A DNA stretch of 64,000 bases. It comes from an uncultured Opitutaceae bacterium (GTDB lineage: Bacteria > Verrucomicrobiota > Verrucomicrobiia > Opitutales > Opitutaceae). The stretch's first letter is position 1; every line of letters begins with the position of its first letter. The stretch spans positions 109,826 through 173,825 of the forward strand of contig CALFNN010000012.1 in the NCBI GenBank assembly GCA_937902925.1, written 5' to 3'. The notes beneath the pieces were generated by a model that did no database searches, was not told the origin of the DNA, and was given only the letters and a program-made list of their open reading frames with translations. Made by a program: the position numbers and the translations under genes. Shown one piece after another: positions 9,270 to 18,827 of this stretch.

Positions 9270-11309
9270 CTATTCCCCGGTCCCGGCGCGCGCAGACCCG
9301 CCGTCCACCGCCACCACCCGCACTCCCAGCGGCTCCAGCTTCACCGTTCCTCTCACTCGTCCGCCCGTCAGCAAATCCACACCCGCAAATCCTCCCAGCG
9401 CGACCGACGCTGGTTGCACCCCGTGGTTGAGCAAAAACAAAAACCGCCCGCCATCCTTCTCGCGTAACGTTACCTCGACGTTTTTCGGCGCCCGCAACAC
9501 CGGCGCCACCTTCGCTCGTTCGCACACGCCGTCGAGCACGCGCGCCAAATCCTCCGTCTCGAACTTCGTGCCCGCGTAGTAGGCCGCCCCTCGCCCGAAT
9601 TCGTTCACCGTCAGCGCCGGAGTTCCAGCAAAAAAATCCTCCGCGTAGGTCGCGAGCGCCTTCGCCCCCTCGAGGTGCAGCACGTCGCACCAATGCGAGC
9701 ACGCGACCGTCCGTCCTTCCTTCGCAAATCGCACCCGCTTGGTTTCACCCTCGACGCAGGGTGACCATTCCTCGACCCACAGCCCGAGCACACGGCGCAG
9801 GTCTGCCGGGTAGCCGCCCGGCACGATCCGTTCGTTTTCGTCCACGATCCCCGAAAAATATGTCGTCAGGAAAACCCCGCCTCGCGCGACAAATCTCTCC
9901 AGGTTTGCCGCATCCTTCGCGGCCAGCAGGTAGAGCGCCGGCGCGACCACGAGATCGTAGTCGCCGAGGTCCTCGCCCGGGTGCACGAAATCCACCGCGA
10001 TATTTCGCTCGAAAAAGTAGCGGTGAAATTCCGCCAGTGTCGCCGCGTAGTTGATCCGCCCCGGCCGCGAATCGAGCCCGACGCCCCACCATGCGTTCCA
10101 GTCCATCGCGATGGCGGCGCGGCTGCGCACCAGCGACCCGATCACCGGCCCGAGCATCCTCACCTCCGCGCCGAGCGCCTTCGCCTCGCGAAACACGCGG
10201 CTCTGCTTCGTGCCCGCGTGGGGCACCAGCGCCCCGTGAAATTTCTCCGCCCCGCCGAGCGACGCCCGCCACTGAAAAAACATCACCCCGTCGGCGCCGC
10301 GCGCGATTGCCTGCAGGCTCCACAGCCGCATCACCCCGGGCCGCTTGAGCACGTTGACGGGGCGCCAGTTCACCTGCGAGGTCACCTGCTCCATCAAGAC
10401 CCACGGCCGGTCCTTCTTGAGCGAACGCGTCAAATCGTGCCCGCTCGCGGCCGACGCCTCCGCCGCGTGGCCTGTCGCCGGGTCGGGATACGAATCCCAG
10501 CTTGTGAAATCCAGCTCCCGCGCCCAGCGCCGGTAGTCGAGCGGTTCGAAAAAACCCATGAAGTTCGTCGTGATCGGCACCGCGGGTGTCGCCGCCCGCA
10601 GGATGTCGCGCTCCATCACGCAGAGCTCCAGGAAGGCATCGCTCATGAACCGCCGGAAATCGAGCTGCTGCGTCGGATTGGGGTGATAAGGCGCGCGCCG
10701 CGGCGTCAGGATCTCGTCCCAGCCGTAATAATGCTGGCTCCAAAACGCCGTGCCCCACGCCTCGTTCAACGCCTCGAGCGACCGGTATTTTTTCCGCAAC
10801 CACCCGCGGAACGCCCTCGTGCTCGCCTCGCCGTGGCACGCGCTCATGTGGCAGCCGTATTCGTTGTTGATGTGCCACGCCGCGAGCGCCGGATGCTTCG
10901 CATAGCGGGCCGCCAGCCGCCGCACGAGCGCCGCCGCCAGCCGCCGGTAAGTCGGACTGCACGGCGAATAATGCTGCCGCGCCCCCGGATAGTAGGTCTT
11001 CCCCTGGGCATCCACCGCGAGCACGTCCGGATACTTCTTCGACATCCAGGCCGGGGTCGACGCCGTGGCCGTCGCCACGCACGCCAGGATCCCATTCTCC
11101 GCCAGCAGGTCCATGACCCGGTCAAACCACTCGAAGGTGTAGGTCTTCTCGTTCGGCTGCAGTCGCGCCCAGCTGAAAATCCCGACGCTCACGAGATTCA
11201 CCCCGGCCTCCCGCATCAGCTTCACATCTTCCCGCCAGACCGGCTCCGGCCATTGCTCGGGATTGTAGTCGCCACCGTAAAAAATCTTCGGGAGCTTCGG
11301 GGAAAGCAT
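9270..11309 (-). CDS. Beta-galactosidase, glycoside hydrolase family 42
   Basis: The product has 679 residues from the ATG giving [10 protein letters not shown]; starts two and six codons upstream are also possible. The N-terminal barrel begins with [11 protein letters not shown], diagnostic of GH42. The acid/base glutamate is E150 in HINNEYG and the proposed nucleophile E307 in [13 protein letters not shown]. The trimerisation/glutaminase-like domain follows from about residue 400, then a small beta domain. Only part of the zinc-binding cysteine cluster is present (C117, C153, C158). There is no signal peptide, so it is cytoplasmic and acts on imported galactosides. Its start faces that of dtd with 4 bases between them. 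Confidence 0.93.
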   Translation of the reverse strand: MLSPKLPKIFYGGDYNPEQWPEPVWREDVKLMREAGVNLVSVGIFSWARLQPNEKTYTFEWFDRVMDLLAENGILACVATATASTPAWMSKKYPDVLAVDAQGKTYYPGARQHYSPCSPTYRRLAAALVRRLAARYAKHPALAAWHINNEYGCHMSACHGEASTRAFRGWLRKKYRSLEALNEAWGTAFWSQHYYGWDEILTPRRAPYHPNPTQQLDFRRFMSDAFLELCVMERDILRAATPAVPITTNFMGFFEPLDYRRWARELDFTSWDSYPDPATGHAAEASAASGHDLTRSLKKDRPWVLMEQVTSQVNWRPVNVLKRPGVMRLWSLQAIARGADGVMFFQWRASLGGAEKFHGALVPHAGTKQSRVFREAKALGAEVRMLGPVIGSLVRSRAAIAMDWNAWWGVGLDSRPGRINYAATLAEFHRYFFERNIAVDFVHPGEDLGDYDLVVAPALYLLAAKDAANLERFVARGGVFLTTYFSGIVDENERIVPGGYPADLRRVLGLWVEEWSPCVEGETKRVRFAKEGRTVACSHWCDVLHLEGAKALATYAEDFFAGTPALTVNEFGRGAAYYAGTKFETEDLARVLDGVCERAKVAPVLRAPKNVEVTLREKDGGRFLFLLNHGVQPASVALGGFAGVDLLTGGRVRGTVKLEPLGVRVVAVDGGSARAGTGE

Positions 11310-11313
11310 CGTC

Positions 11314-11808
11314 ATGCGCGCCGTCATTCAGCGAGTCAGCGAGGCCCGTGTAAAGATTGAGAACGCCGTCGCCGGGGAAATCGGCCCTGGTCTGCTCGTT
11401 CTCCTCGGCGTGGCGTCGGGCGACACGGACGCCGACGCGTTGTGGCTCGCCGGGAAAATCTGCGCCCTCCGCATCTTCGCCGACGCCGACGGCAAAATGA
11501 ACCGCTCCGTCGCCGACCTTGCCTCCGGAGCCGCCGATCCCGGCCGCTCCGTCCTCCTCGTCGTGAGTCAATTCACGCTGCTGGCCGGCATCCGCAAGGG
11601 CACCCGCCCCTCCTTCCACGACGCCGCCCGGCCGGAAGTCGCCATCCCGCTCTACGAATTATTCGTTCGTCACGCCCGTTCCGCGCTTCCCGCCGCCGCC
11701 AACGGAGTCGACCGCGTCGCCACCGGCCGTTTCGGCGCGATGATGTCCGTCTCCCTCGTCAACGACGGCCCCGTCACCCTCATCCTCGACTCTCACGTCC
11801 GCGAGTAG
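11314..11808 (+). CDS. dtd: D-aminoacyl-tRNA deacylase
   Basis: The 164-residue product hydrolyses D-aminoacyl-tRNAs (and Gly-tRNA-Ala), preventing D-amino acids from entering translation. It starts [13 protein letters not shown], the family N-terminus, and contains the SQFTLLA motif that supports the active site and the Gly-cisPro motif in NDGPVTLIL. It is about 15-20 residues longer than typical DTD (around 145); the extra residues lie around 68-78 before SQFTL and near 128-140. The gene diverges from the GH42 gene with nearly no spacer. Confidence 0.94.
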   Translation: MRAVIQRVSEARVKIENAVAGEIGPGLLVLLGVASGDTDADALWLAGKICALRIFADADGKMNRSVADLASGAADPGRSVLLVVSQFTLLAGIRKGTRPSFHDAARPEVAIPLYELFVRHARSALPAAANGVDRVATGRFGAMMSVSLVNDGPVTLILDSHVRE

Positions 11809-11848
11809 TTCGGTTCACCACCGGCTTATCTCCCGGCCCGTTCCCACC

Positions 11849-13459
11849 ATGCTCGCCTTCGAACACGCCCTCGTGCTCCTCCTGCTGATCGCGAGCCTCA
11901 ACGTCGTCGGGCGCTGGCTCCCGTGGCCCCAGCTCATCACCTACCTCCTCGGCGGCGTGATCGCCGCGCTCATCCCGGCGTTTCCGCGGATCCGCCTCGA
12001 CCCCGGGTTTTTCTTTCTTTGCTTCCTTCCGCCGCTTCTTTTCGCCGACGGCTGGCTCATGCCGTTGCGCGAATTCGTCCGCGCCAGGCGCCCCATCCTC
12101 ACCCTCGCCGTCGGCCTCGTGATTTTTACCACGCTTGCGGTCGGTCTTGTCGCGCACTGGCTCGTGCCCGGTTTGCCGCTCGCGATGGCTCTTGCCCTCG
12201 GCGCCATCGTCTCGCCCACCGACGCGGTCGCCGTCAACGCGATCACCGAGCGGCTCCGCGTGCCCGCCCGGCTTTCCACGATTCTCAACGGCGAAAGCCT
12301 GATGAACGACGCCACCGGCCTCGTCGGTTTCAAATTCGCCCTTGCCGCCGTCGTCGCCGGCACGTTCTCGCTCTCCCGCATCGCGCTGTCGTTCTCCCTC
12401 CTCGCGCTCGGTGGTTTTGCCACTGGTCTTGTCGTTGGCTACGTCGTCGGCCGGTTGCGCGATGCCCTGAAATTCCTCCAGGTCAGCGATCCGCTCATCG
12501 AGATCACCCTGTCGCTCCTCACGCCGTTCGCCGCCTACCTCGCCGCCGAGTTTCTCGGCGTGTCCGAGATTCTCGCCGTCGTGGCCGCCGGGCTCTACTC
12601 GGGCTGGCGCGATCCCGTTCGCATGGACGTCGAAACGCGCCAGACCACCTTCGCGGTCTGGGGCCTCACCCTCTTCTGGCTCAACGGCGTCGCGTTCGTG
12701 CTGCTCGGCCTGCAATTTCCCAGCCTCCTCGCCGCGGTCCGCGATCATTACAGCGTCGGCCAGCTCGTCGGCTTCACCGCGGGGGTCGCGACGACGGCGA
12801 TGCTGGCGCGGTTTGTCTGGGTCTACTCCGGCGTCTATCTGCCGTTTCTCTCACCGGGCGTCTGCGCCAGCCCGGCTCGCCGGGCCACCGCGCTCACCAT
12901 CAGTTGGGCCGGCATGCGCGGCACCGTCACCCTCGCGGGCGCGCTCTCGATCCCGCTCCTGCTGCCCGACGGCACGCCGTTCCCGGGCCGCGACATCACC
13001 ATCTTCCTCGCGTTCGGCGTCATCGCCGCGACGCTGCTCGTTCAAGGCACCTCGCTCGAGCGCCTGATCCGTCGTCTGCACTTGCGCGAGGACGACAGCC
13101 GCGCGCAAGAGGAGCATCTGGCCCGCACCTCCGCCGTCGAGGCCGGGCTCAAGGTTCTGCGTTCCCTGGAGGCCGCCGCCGCCACGCCCGAGCAAAGCGC
13201 CGCGCTCGGCCACGTGGCCGCCGAATACGAACACCGCCTTGCCGCCCTCGCCGCCGAGGGCGAGACCCGCACCAGCGCCCGCCGCCGCCGTCGCGCCGAG
13301 CACCACTACCGCACCGCGGCGCTCGAGGCCGAACGCCACACGGTCAACGATCTCTGGCGCCGCGGCGTCATCGCCGACGAGGTTCACCGGCCGCTCCAAC
13401 AGCTCCTCGACCACGAGGAAGCCATGCTCCGCGCCGGTCCGCCGCCGCCCGATTCGTGA
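11849..13459 (+). CDS. Cation/proton antiporter, CPA1 (NhaP/YjcE-like)
   Basis: The 536-residue membrane protein has about 12 predicted spans in residues 1-400 and a soluble, charged, partly coiled-coil C-terminus of ~130 residues. CPA1 features are visible: PPLLFADGW near residue 60, the ASPTD-type motif as IVSPTDAVAVNAI around 129-140, and the ND-type motif GESLMNDATGLVGF around 149-162. It should exchange Na+ or K+ for protons across the inner membrane for pH and salt balance. The gene stands alone, 40 bases after dtd. Its stop codon lies inside a perfect hairpin. Confidence 0.9.
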   Translation: MLAFEHALVLLLLIASLNVVGRWLPWPQLITYLLGGVIAALIPAFPRIRLDPGFFFLCFLPPLLFADGWLMPLREFVRARRPILTLAVGLVIFTTLAVGLVAHWLVPGLPLAMALALGAIVSPTDAVAVNAITERLRVPARLSTILNGESLMNDATGLVGFKFALAAVVAGTFSLSRIALSFSLLALGGFATGLVVGYVVGRLRDALKFLQVSDPLIEITLSLLTPFAAYLAAEFLGVSEILAVVAAGLYSGWRDPVRMDVETRQTTFAVWGLTLFWLNGVAFVLLGLQFPSLLAAVRDHYSVGQLVGFTAGVATTAMLARFVWVYSGVYLPFLSPGVCASPARRATALTISWAGMRGTVTLAGALSIPLLLPDGTPFPGRDITIFLAFGVIAATLLVQGTSLERLIRRLHLREDDSRAQEEHLARTSAVEAGLKVLRSLEAAAATPEQSAALGHVAAEYEHRLAALAAEGETRTSARRRRRAEHHYRTAALEAERHTVNDLWRRGVIADEVHRPLQQLLDHEEAMLRAGPPPPDS

Positions 13460-13470
13460 CACGAATCGGG
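13448..13470. other. Perfect hairpin centred on the antiporter stop codon
   Basis: CCCGATTCGT (13448-13457) pairs with ACGAATCGGG (13461-13470) across a 3-base loop, and the TGA stop (13457-13459) lies in the loop. AAAA, not a T-tract, follows on the plus strand, so it does not fit a standard terminator. It could protect the mRNA 3' end or mark the edge of the neighbouring repeat. Confidence 0.5.
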
Positions 13471-13606
13471 AAAATCCAAGCACCAACCTCCCGGCTCCAG
13501 AGAAACATCAACCGCCAAACCTCGCCTACGCTCGCCTCGTAACAATTGAAGAGTGTGTCTTGAAGCTTCTCTGGTTCCTGGCGCTTGGAATTTGGAGCTT
13601 CCAGGC
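13471..13606. repeat. Inverted pair of period-7 repeat arms
   Basis: Between the antiporter and SDR genes lie two arms. The left (13471-13512) is roughly the reverse complement of the right (13556-13606); both have C/G-rich heptads, for example TCCAAGC on the left and GCTTGGA on the right. The ~43 bases between the arms are unrelated. No gene is seen. Related single arms occur at 7893 and 32220. Confidence 0.55.
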
Positions 13607-13617
13607 CACCGGCCCCG

Positions 13618-14304
13618 TCAATCCTCATATCCGCCCACGCTTACCGACTGCCCGTTGTGCTTCGGCCCGAGTTTCAAGATGAACGGCGCGGCCGATTTCG
13701 CCCACTGCTCCGCCTTCGGATAACTCGCTGCGCCGTCCGCCCAGCACGAGCGCAGCATGTCGGTGTCGATCACGCCCGGATTCAGCGGCACCGCCGCCAT
13801 GCCCGCCGGCAGTTCCGCCGCCAGCGCCTTCGTCAATCCCTCGATCGCCCATTTCGACATGCAATAGGGCGCGACCTCCGGCGACACGCTCCGACCCCAG
13901 CCCGAGCTGAAGTTCACGATCACACCCTTTCCTCGCGCGGCCATCGCCGGCACGAAATGCCGGATGACATTCTGCACGCCCCGGATGTTCACATCGACAA
14001 GCTTCGTGAATTCCCGGTCATCCTGCTCCCAGAGTGGCGACAAACGGTTCATCACGGCGGCGTTGTTGATGAGCAGATCCGGCGGGCTTTCGTTTTCGAG
14101 CACCTTCGCCGCCCACAGCGCCACTTTGCTGTCGAGCGCGACGTCGACGACCGAAAAATCGTGCGGCGCCGGATGCGTCATCCGCAGGTCGAAGATCGCC
14201 TCTCCGCCGCGGCCGCAGCCGATGACCGTGTGCCCGCCCCGGATGAACTCCTCCGCCAGCGCCCGCCCCAGCCCGCGGGTCGCGCCCGTGATGACGATTT
14301 TCAT
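13618..14304 (-). CDS. Short-chain dehydrogenase/reductase
   Basis: The 228-residue protein has the classical SDR layout: the cofactor motif TGATRGLG at residues 6-13, the NNAA motif (LLINNAAVMN) near 78-85, the catalytic Ser in NFSSGWGR and the YxxxK pair in YCMSK. It is a soluble NAD(P)-dependent oxidoreductase; the substrate cannot be told from sequence. It is convergent with the antiporter gene and shares its strand with the exbBD pair, whose end lies 60 bases upstream, so partial co-transcription is possible. Confidence 0.9.
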   Translation of the reverse strand: MKIVITGATRGLGRALAEEFIRGGHTVIGCGRGGEAIFDLRMTHPAPHDFSVVDVALDSKVALWAAKVLENESPPDLLINNAAVMNRLSPLWEQDDREFTKLVDVNIRGVQNVIRHFVPAMAARGKGVIVNFSSGWGRSVSPEVAPYCMSKWAIEGLTKALAAELPAGMAAVPLNPGVIDTDMLRSCWADGAASYPKAEQWAKSAAPFILKLGPKHNGQSVSVGGYED

Positions 14305-14364
14305 GCCGTCAGGTTGGCGAACGCGTGTCCACCGCGCAACTGCTGCGCGCGAGACCGCGACGGC

Positions 14365-14778
14365 TTACCGGCTCTGCAAGCTGAACTTGTTCAGTCCCGC
14401 CTTGCGGCATGCGTCCATCACGAAGGCGAGCTTCTTCAACTGTGTCGTCTCGTCCGCCTTGATCAACACCGGGATGTCGCGGTCGATGTTCTTCACCTGC
14501 TCGAGCAGCCCGATCAGTTCGTTGTCGCTCACCACGTGATTGTTGGTCGCCGTCGTGCCGAAGGAAATGGCCCCGTCCTTGTCGATCGAGATCGTGATCG
14601 TCCCCTTGAACTCGTTCTTCCCCGCGGTCTCGACCTTCGGCAGCGTGATATTCAGGGTCGCCATCGACTTGAACTGCATCGTGACGAATGCGAAAAAAAT
14701 CAGCATCACGAGCACGTCGATCAACGGCACGAGGTTGAGCTCGGGGCGCTTCCGGCGCCGCTGGTAAAGCCCGCTCAT
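14365..14778 (-). CDS. exbD: ExbD/TolR biopolymer transport protein
   Basis: The 137-residue product has one N-terminal membrane span with the essential aspartate (D21 in PLIDVLVMLIFF), then a periplasmic domain ending in a typical ExbD fold. With the ExbB-like protein it forms a proton channel that energises TonB or Tol-type processes. Its start overlaps the upstream gene by four bases. No TonB or receptor gene is in the window, so whether it serves uptake or envelope integrity is undecided. Confidence 0.9.
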   Translation of the reverse strand: MSGLYQRRRKRPELNLVPLIDVLVMLIFFAFVTMQFKSMATLNITLPKVETAGKNEFKGTITISIDKDGAISFGTTATNNHVVSDNELIGLLEQVKNIDRDIPVLIKADETTQLKKLAFVMDACRKAGLNKFSLQSR

Positions 14779-15347
14779 TGCCGGCCGCGTTGCAGGATCC
14801 GCTCCAGCAGCACGTCGAGCTGCGCCGCATAGCTCTCGATCTTGCGCTGCAGATAGCCGCTGCCGACGAGCGACGGGATCGCAATCGTCAGGCCGATCAC
14901 CGTCGCCGACAACGCCAGCGCCACGCCTTTCGTGAACGCCACCGGGTCCGGCAGGCCCGTGTCGGGCGAGATCTGGGAAAACACCTGCAGCAGGCCCGTC
15001 ACGGTGCCGGTGAGCCCGATCAGCGGCGCGGCCGCATAAATGACGTCGAGATACGGGACGCCCCGCTCCATCCGGTTGACCTCGAGCCGGGCGAAGGCCT
15101 TGACGGCGCCCTCGTCGTTCTTGTGCTGCTCCGCGAAGTCCACGATGCGGGAGAGCACCGTATGTTTCCCGCCGACCAGCAGTCGTCCGGCAATGACGGC
15201 ATCGACCAGATCCTGCGGCATCACCGCGGCGCGGCGGAGGGCGAAAGCCCGCTCGCAAATGATAAAGACGGCCGCCGCCGAACACAGCCCAAGCGGGTAA
15301 ATCAGGAGGCCGGCACCCTTGAACACTTCAATGGCAGCGAAGAACAT
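14775..15347 (-). CDS. exbB: MotA/TolQ/ExbB proton channel family protein
   Basis: The 190-residue product has three predicted membrane spans: one near residues 12-32 (GLLIYPLGLCSAAAVFII) and two around 100-165, containing the conserved AAAPLIGLTGTVTGLLQVF segment and the Thr/Gly-rich ALSATVIGLTIAIPSL. It overlaps exbD by four bases and is the first gene of the pair. The 193-base upstream gap holds an imperfect AT-richer stretch near 15385-15410 that may carry the promoter. Confidence 0.9.
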   Translation of the reverse strand: MFFAAIEVFKGAGLLIYPLGLCSAAAVFIICERAFALRRAAVMPQDLVDAVIAGRLLVGGKHTVLSRIVDFAEQHKNDEGAVKAFARLEVNRMERGVPYLDVIYAAAPLIGLTGTVTGLLQVFSQISPDTGLPDPVAFTKGVALALSATVIGLTIAIPSLVGSGYLQRKIESYAAQLDVLLERILQRGRQ

Positions 15348-15443
15348 GGAGTTGGAAAGTGGCCGGATATGACGCCCGTGTGAAGCAAAGGTTCAGAAAA
15401 TCTTCGTAGTTCGGCGTGTTGCCGGCGAATAGCCCATCGACTT

Positions 15444-15478
15444 GGCTCCTGGCCGCCCGGGGCGCAAGCTCAGGAGCC
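15444..15478. other. Hairpin downstream of leuD
   Basis: GGCTCCTG (15444-15451) is repeated in inverted form as CAGGAGCC (15471-15478) with 19 bases between. It lies about 63 bases beyond the leuD stop. There is no T-tract, so it is at best a weak terminator or processing site. Confidence 0.3.
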
Positions 15479-15540
15479 GGGCAGTCGCCGACTTCGGGTC
15501 ATACCGGCGCTACGGGCCAGCCCGCCCTCTCCCCCACGCC

Positions 15541-16143
15541 TCACACGGTAACGTAAGGCAGCTTCGCCGCCGTGGTTTTCACCGCCGGCACGCCGTCGAG
15601 CAGCTCCCCGATCGGGTCCCAGCGACCGTTGACCAGCGCATCCCGGGCGGCCTCTCGCACCGTCGCCTTGACCGTCTGGCCCGCGAACCGGATTTCCTGC
15701 TTCACCACGTCGATGACCACCTCGGTCGCCGGATTCTTTTCCACCGCCGCCGCGATCCGCGCGATATCCTCGCGGCTCGCCGCCGCACAGGGAATCCCGA
15801 GCGTCGTGCAGTTGCCGAAAAAAATCTCGGCGAACCCCTCGGCCACGACAGCCTTGAAGCCATATTTCTGGATGGCCTGGGGCGCGTGTTCCCGCGACGA
15901 CCCACAGCCAAAATTGGCGCCTGACAGGAGAATCGTCGCACCCTTGAACCGGGCTTCGTTCAACGGATGCGGCTTGTCGGTGCCGTCGGCGTTCTTGCGG
16001 ACGTCGTAAAAAAGCCCCTCGCCGAGGCTGTCGAACGTGATGCACTTCAAGTAACGCGCCGGGATGATCCGGTCGGTGTCGATATCGTTACCGGGCACGC
16101 AGACGGCCCGGCCGGTGATGGAGGTGATTTTTTCGAGAGCCAT
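15541..16143 (-). CDS. leuD: 3-isopropylmalate dehydratase, small subunit
   Basis: The 200-residue product is the swivelling small subunit of isopropylmalate isomerase, which with LeuC converts 2- to 3-isopropylmalate in leucine synthesis. Diagnostic segments are GRAVCVPGNDIDTDRIIPARY at the N-terminus and GANFGCGSSREHAPQAI around residues 76-92. The ATG at 16143 is chosen because it gives MALEKITSITG. LeuC lies upstream on the same strand after an 89-base gap filled by a repeat. Confidence 0.96.
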   Translation of the reverse strand: MALEKITSITGRAVCVPGNDIDTDRIIPARYLKCITFDSLGEGLFYDVRKNADGTDKPHPLNEARFKGATILLSGANFGCGSSREHAPQAIQKYGFKAVVAEGFAEIFFGNCTTLGIPCAAASREDIARIAAAVEKNPATEVVIDVVKQEIRFAGQTVKATVREAARDALVNGRWDPIGELLDGVPAVKTTAAKLPYVTV

Positions 16144-16232
16144 GTTCGGAAGGAGGAGAATGGAAGGAGTGAATCGTTCCCTTGGAGTGAGCGACCGGAG
16201 AAAGACGATTAGGATTGGGAGAACGAGAACGA
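16144..16232 (-). repeat. Degenerate hexamer repeat in the leuC-leuD spacer
   Basis: The spacer is purine-rich on the plus strand (pyrimidine-rich in the leu mRNA). At its leuC end, 16205-16235 reads as 6-base units: GATTAG, GATTGG, GAGAAC, GAGAAC. The rest is a GGAAGGAG-type purine tract. No gene or ribosome-binding site is seen. Confidence 0.5.
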
Positions 16233-17645
16233 CTAGTTCACGGCGAAGACTTCGCGCGCATCCGCGACCGCGCCGGTCACCGCCGCGGCGGCGACCATCA
16301 GCGGGCTCATGAGCAGCGTGCGGCCGGTCGGGCTGCCCTGGCGGCCCTTGAAGTTGCGGTTCGACGAACTCGCGCAGAGTTGGTCGCCGACGAGCTTGTC
16401 CGGGTTCATCGCGAGGCACATCGAGCACCCGGCAGCGCGCCATTCGAAGCCCGCCTCGCTGAGAATCTTGTCCAACCCGAGTTTTTCGCACTGGGCGGCG
16501 ACAATCTGCGAGCCGGGCACGGCGATGGCCTTGACGCCCGCCGCGACCTTCCGGCCCTTTACGAACCTCGCGACCTCCTGGAAGTCGCTCAACCGCCCGT
16601 TGGTGCATGAACCGATGAAGGCCACGTCGATCTTCGTCCCCTTGATCGGCGCACCGGGCTTCAGCTTCATGTAGGCGAGCGCCTCCTCGATCGACGATTT
16701 CTCGTCCACGCCTTTCGCCGTCGCCGGATCCGGCACCGCCTCGACGATCGAGATGCCCTGCCCGGGATTGATGCCCCAGGTGACCGTCGGCGCGATGTCG
16801 GCGCCGTTGATCGTGACCACATCGTCGTAATGGCAGCCGGCATCGCTGGCGAAACTCTTCCAGCGCGCCACGGCCTCATTCCACGCCGCGTCCTTCGGCG
16901 AATAAGGCCGGCCTTTGAGGTAGGCGAAAGTCGTCTCGTCGGGATTGACGTAGCCGGCCCGCGCCCCGCCCTCGATCGACATGTTGCAGACGGTCATGCG
17001 CTCTTCCATCGTGAACCGGTCGAACACCTCGCCACCGTATTCGTAAGCGAAGCCCGTGCCGCCGTTCACGCCCAGCGTGCGGATGATGTGGAGAATGACG
17101 TCCTTGGCATAGACGCCCGGCCGCAGCCGGCCGGTCACGTCGATCCGGCGGACCTTCAACTTCCCCAGCGCCATCGTCTGCGTGGCCAGCACGTCGCGGA
17201 TCTGCGTCGTGCCAATGCCGAACGCGACGGCGCCGAACGCCCCGTGCGTGCTCGTGTGCGAGTCGCCGCACGCGATCGTGGTGCCGGGTTGCGTGATGCC
17301 CTGCTCCGGGCCGACGATGTGGACGATGCCCTGCTTGCCCGTCGCCCGGTCGAAAAACGTGATGCCGAACTCGCGGCAGCTCTTCCGCAGCTCATCCATC
17401 ATCGCCTGGGCCAGCGGATCCCGATAGGGCTCCGCGACCTGGTCGGTCGGCACGATGTGATCGACGGTGGCGAACGTCCGGTGCGGCATCGCCACCTTCA
17501 AGCCGAGGTCGCGCATCATCCCGAACGCCTGCGGACTCGTCACTTCGTGGATCAGGTGCGTCCCGATGAGCAGTTGCGTCTGGCCGTTGGCCAGCGTGCG
17601 GACGGCGTGGGCGTCCCAGACTTTTTCGAAAAGGGATTTGGGCAT
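16233..17645 (-). CDS. leuC: 3-isopropylmalate dehydratase, large subunit
   Basis: The 470-residue product carries the catalytic [4Fe-4S] cluster of isopropylmalate isomerase. The three cluster cysteines are C348 (IGSCTNGR), C407 and C410 ([10 protein letters not shown]). Other markers are the N-terminal [15 protein letters not shown] and the [16 protein letters not shown] segment around residue 125. It is the first gene of leuC-leuD, diverging from a LysR-type regulator 141 bases away that probably controls it. Confidence 0.96.
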   Translation of the reverse strand: MPKSLFEKVWDAHAVRTLANGQTQLLIGTHLIHEVTSPQAFGMMRDLGLKVAMPHRTFATVDHIVPTDQVAEPYRDPLAQAMMDELRKSCREFGITFFDRATGKQGIVHIVGPEQGITQPGTTIACGDSHTSTHGAFGAVAFGIGTTQIRDVLATQTMALGKLKVRRIDVTGRLRPGVYAKDVILHIIRTLGVNGGTGFAYEYGGEVFDRFTMEERMTVCNMSIEGGARAGYVNPDETTFAYLKGRPYSPKDAAWNEAVARWKSFASDAGCHYDDVVTINGADIAPTVTWGINPGQGISIVEAVPDPATAKGVDEKSSIEEALAYMKLKPGAPIKGTKIDVAFIGSCTNGRLSDFQEVARFVKGRKVAAGVKAIAVPGSQIVAAQCEKLGLDKILSEAGFEWRAAGCSMCLAMNPDKLVGDQLCASSSNRNFKGRQGSPTGRTLLMSPLMVAAAAVTGAVADAREVFAVN

Positions 17646-17757
17646 GGTGAAGGAGGTTGAAGGTCGGCGGTTATGGGCCGGAGGCCAAGCCGGAAACCCG
17701 GATTGCTCCCGGCGGCCGGCACCGGTGACGGCGCTACCCTACCAGAATCTTGCCATG

Positions 17758-17773
17758 ACAATAAAATACTTGT
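17758..17773. promoter_or_regulatory. Candidate LysR operator between leuC and its regulator
   Basis: In a GC-rich 141-base divergent spacer, an AT-rich patch carries the dyad ACAA-N8-TTGT, 13 bases before the regulator start. LysR-type proteins usually bind interrupted dyads in such positions. The arms are short, so this is a candidate only. Confidence 0.35.
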
Positions 17774-17786
17774 TTCGTCGCCAGTG

Positions 17787-18713
17787 ATGCCTCGCGAGTA
17801 TCAGTTCCCCTTCGAGCTCCGCCACCTCGTCTATTTTCACGAGGTCGCGCGGCACCTGCACTTCCGCAAGGCCGGCGAATCGCTCTCGCTTGCCCAGCCC
17901 GCCCTCAGCCGCCAGATCGCGCAACTCGAGCGGGCGCTGGGCACCCCGCTCTTCCTGCGCTCGCGCCGACGGGTCGAGCTTACCCCCGCAGGGCGCGCGC
18001 TGGCCGAGCGCGTCGAGCCGCTGCTGCGTTCGCTGCAACGGCTCCCGCGCGACGTCCTTGCCGTGGCCGACGGCGAAGTCGGCCACGTCCGGGTGGCGTT
18101 CACGGGACTCGCGATGGCGACCGTCCTCCCGAGGATACTGCGCGCATTTCACCGCCGGCATCCGGGCATCCGGCTCGAGCTGACGGAATCCCCGACCTCG
18201 ACCCAGCTCGCGGCACTTCAGGCCGGCGAGCTGGCGTGCGGATTTTTCCATCCGGATGCACCCACACCCGGCATCCGCACCCGACTACTGCTGCGTGAAC
18301 GCAACGGCGTGCTGCTCCCCGCGACTGATCCGCTCGCGAAGCGCATGCCCCTGCGCTTGCGCGATCTCGCCGCGACGCCGTTCGTCCTCTTTCCCCGCGC
18401 GCACAATCCCGGTTTTTACGACCGGATTCTCGCCGCTTTCGCCAGCTCCGGCATTGCGCCGCGGATCGCCGAGGAGGTCTGGCCGCGCGCCAACGCCATC
18501 GGTCTCGTCCGCGCCGGCATGGGCGCCACGTTCATGACGCCGTCGGAAGCGCGCCATCTTCCGCCCGAGGTCGCGTTCCGTCCACTGCGCGGGCCCACGC
18601 CGGAAAGCCGGCTCGTCGTCGGCTGGCGGCAGTCACCGGCCCCCGAACCGGCTCTCGCCGCGTTTCTCGCTGTGGCCGGCGCCTCGCCCCCACCGCCCCG
18701 CTCCACCGCCTGA
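17787..18713 (+). CDS. LysR family transcriptional regulator
   Basis: The ATG at 17787 gives a 308-residue protein beginning MPREYQFPFELRHL; the frame is open further upstream, but that would run into the divergent promoter. The winged helix is clear: FHEVARHLHFRKAGESL, then AQPALSRQIAQLERALG and GTPLFLRSRRRVELTPAG. Residues ~95-295 form the two-lobed effector domain. Divergent placement from leuCD suggests control of leucine synthesis, possibly with a pathway intermediate as inducer; this is inferred from context. Confidence 0.9.
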   Translation: MPREYQFPFELRHLVYFHEVARHLHFRKAGESLSLAQPALSRQIAQLERALGTPLFLRSRRRVELTPAGRALAERVEPLLRSLQRLPRDVLAVADGEVGHVRVAFTGLAMATVLPRILRAFHRRHPGIRLELTESPTSTQLAALQAGELACGFFHPDAPTPGIRTRLLLRERNGVLLPATDPLAKRMPLRLRDLAATPFVLFPRAHNPGFYDRILAAFASSGIAPRIAEEVWPRANAIGLVRAGMGATFMTPSEARHLPPEVAFRPLRGPTPESRLVVGWRQSPAPEPALAAFLAVAGASPPPPRSTA

Positions 18714-18827
18714 CGGCCCCGCGCCGCCGTTGTGCCGGAACTTCTGTCCGCGCGATTGTCGGGCGCCTCGGGCCGATTGCGGCGGCGGCGGGTCGCGTGG
18801 CGCGGTCCGCCGGCTGCCGCCGCCGGG

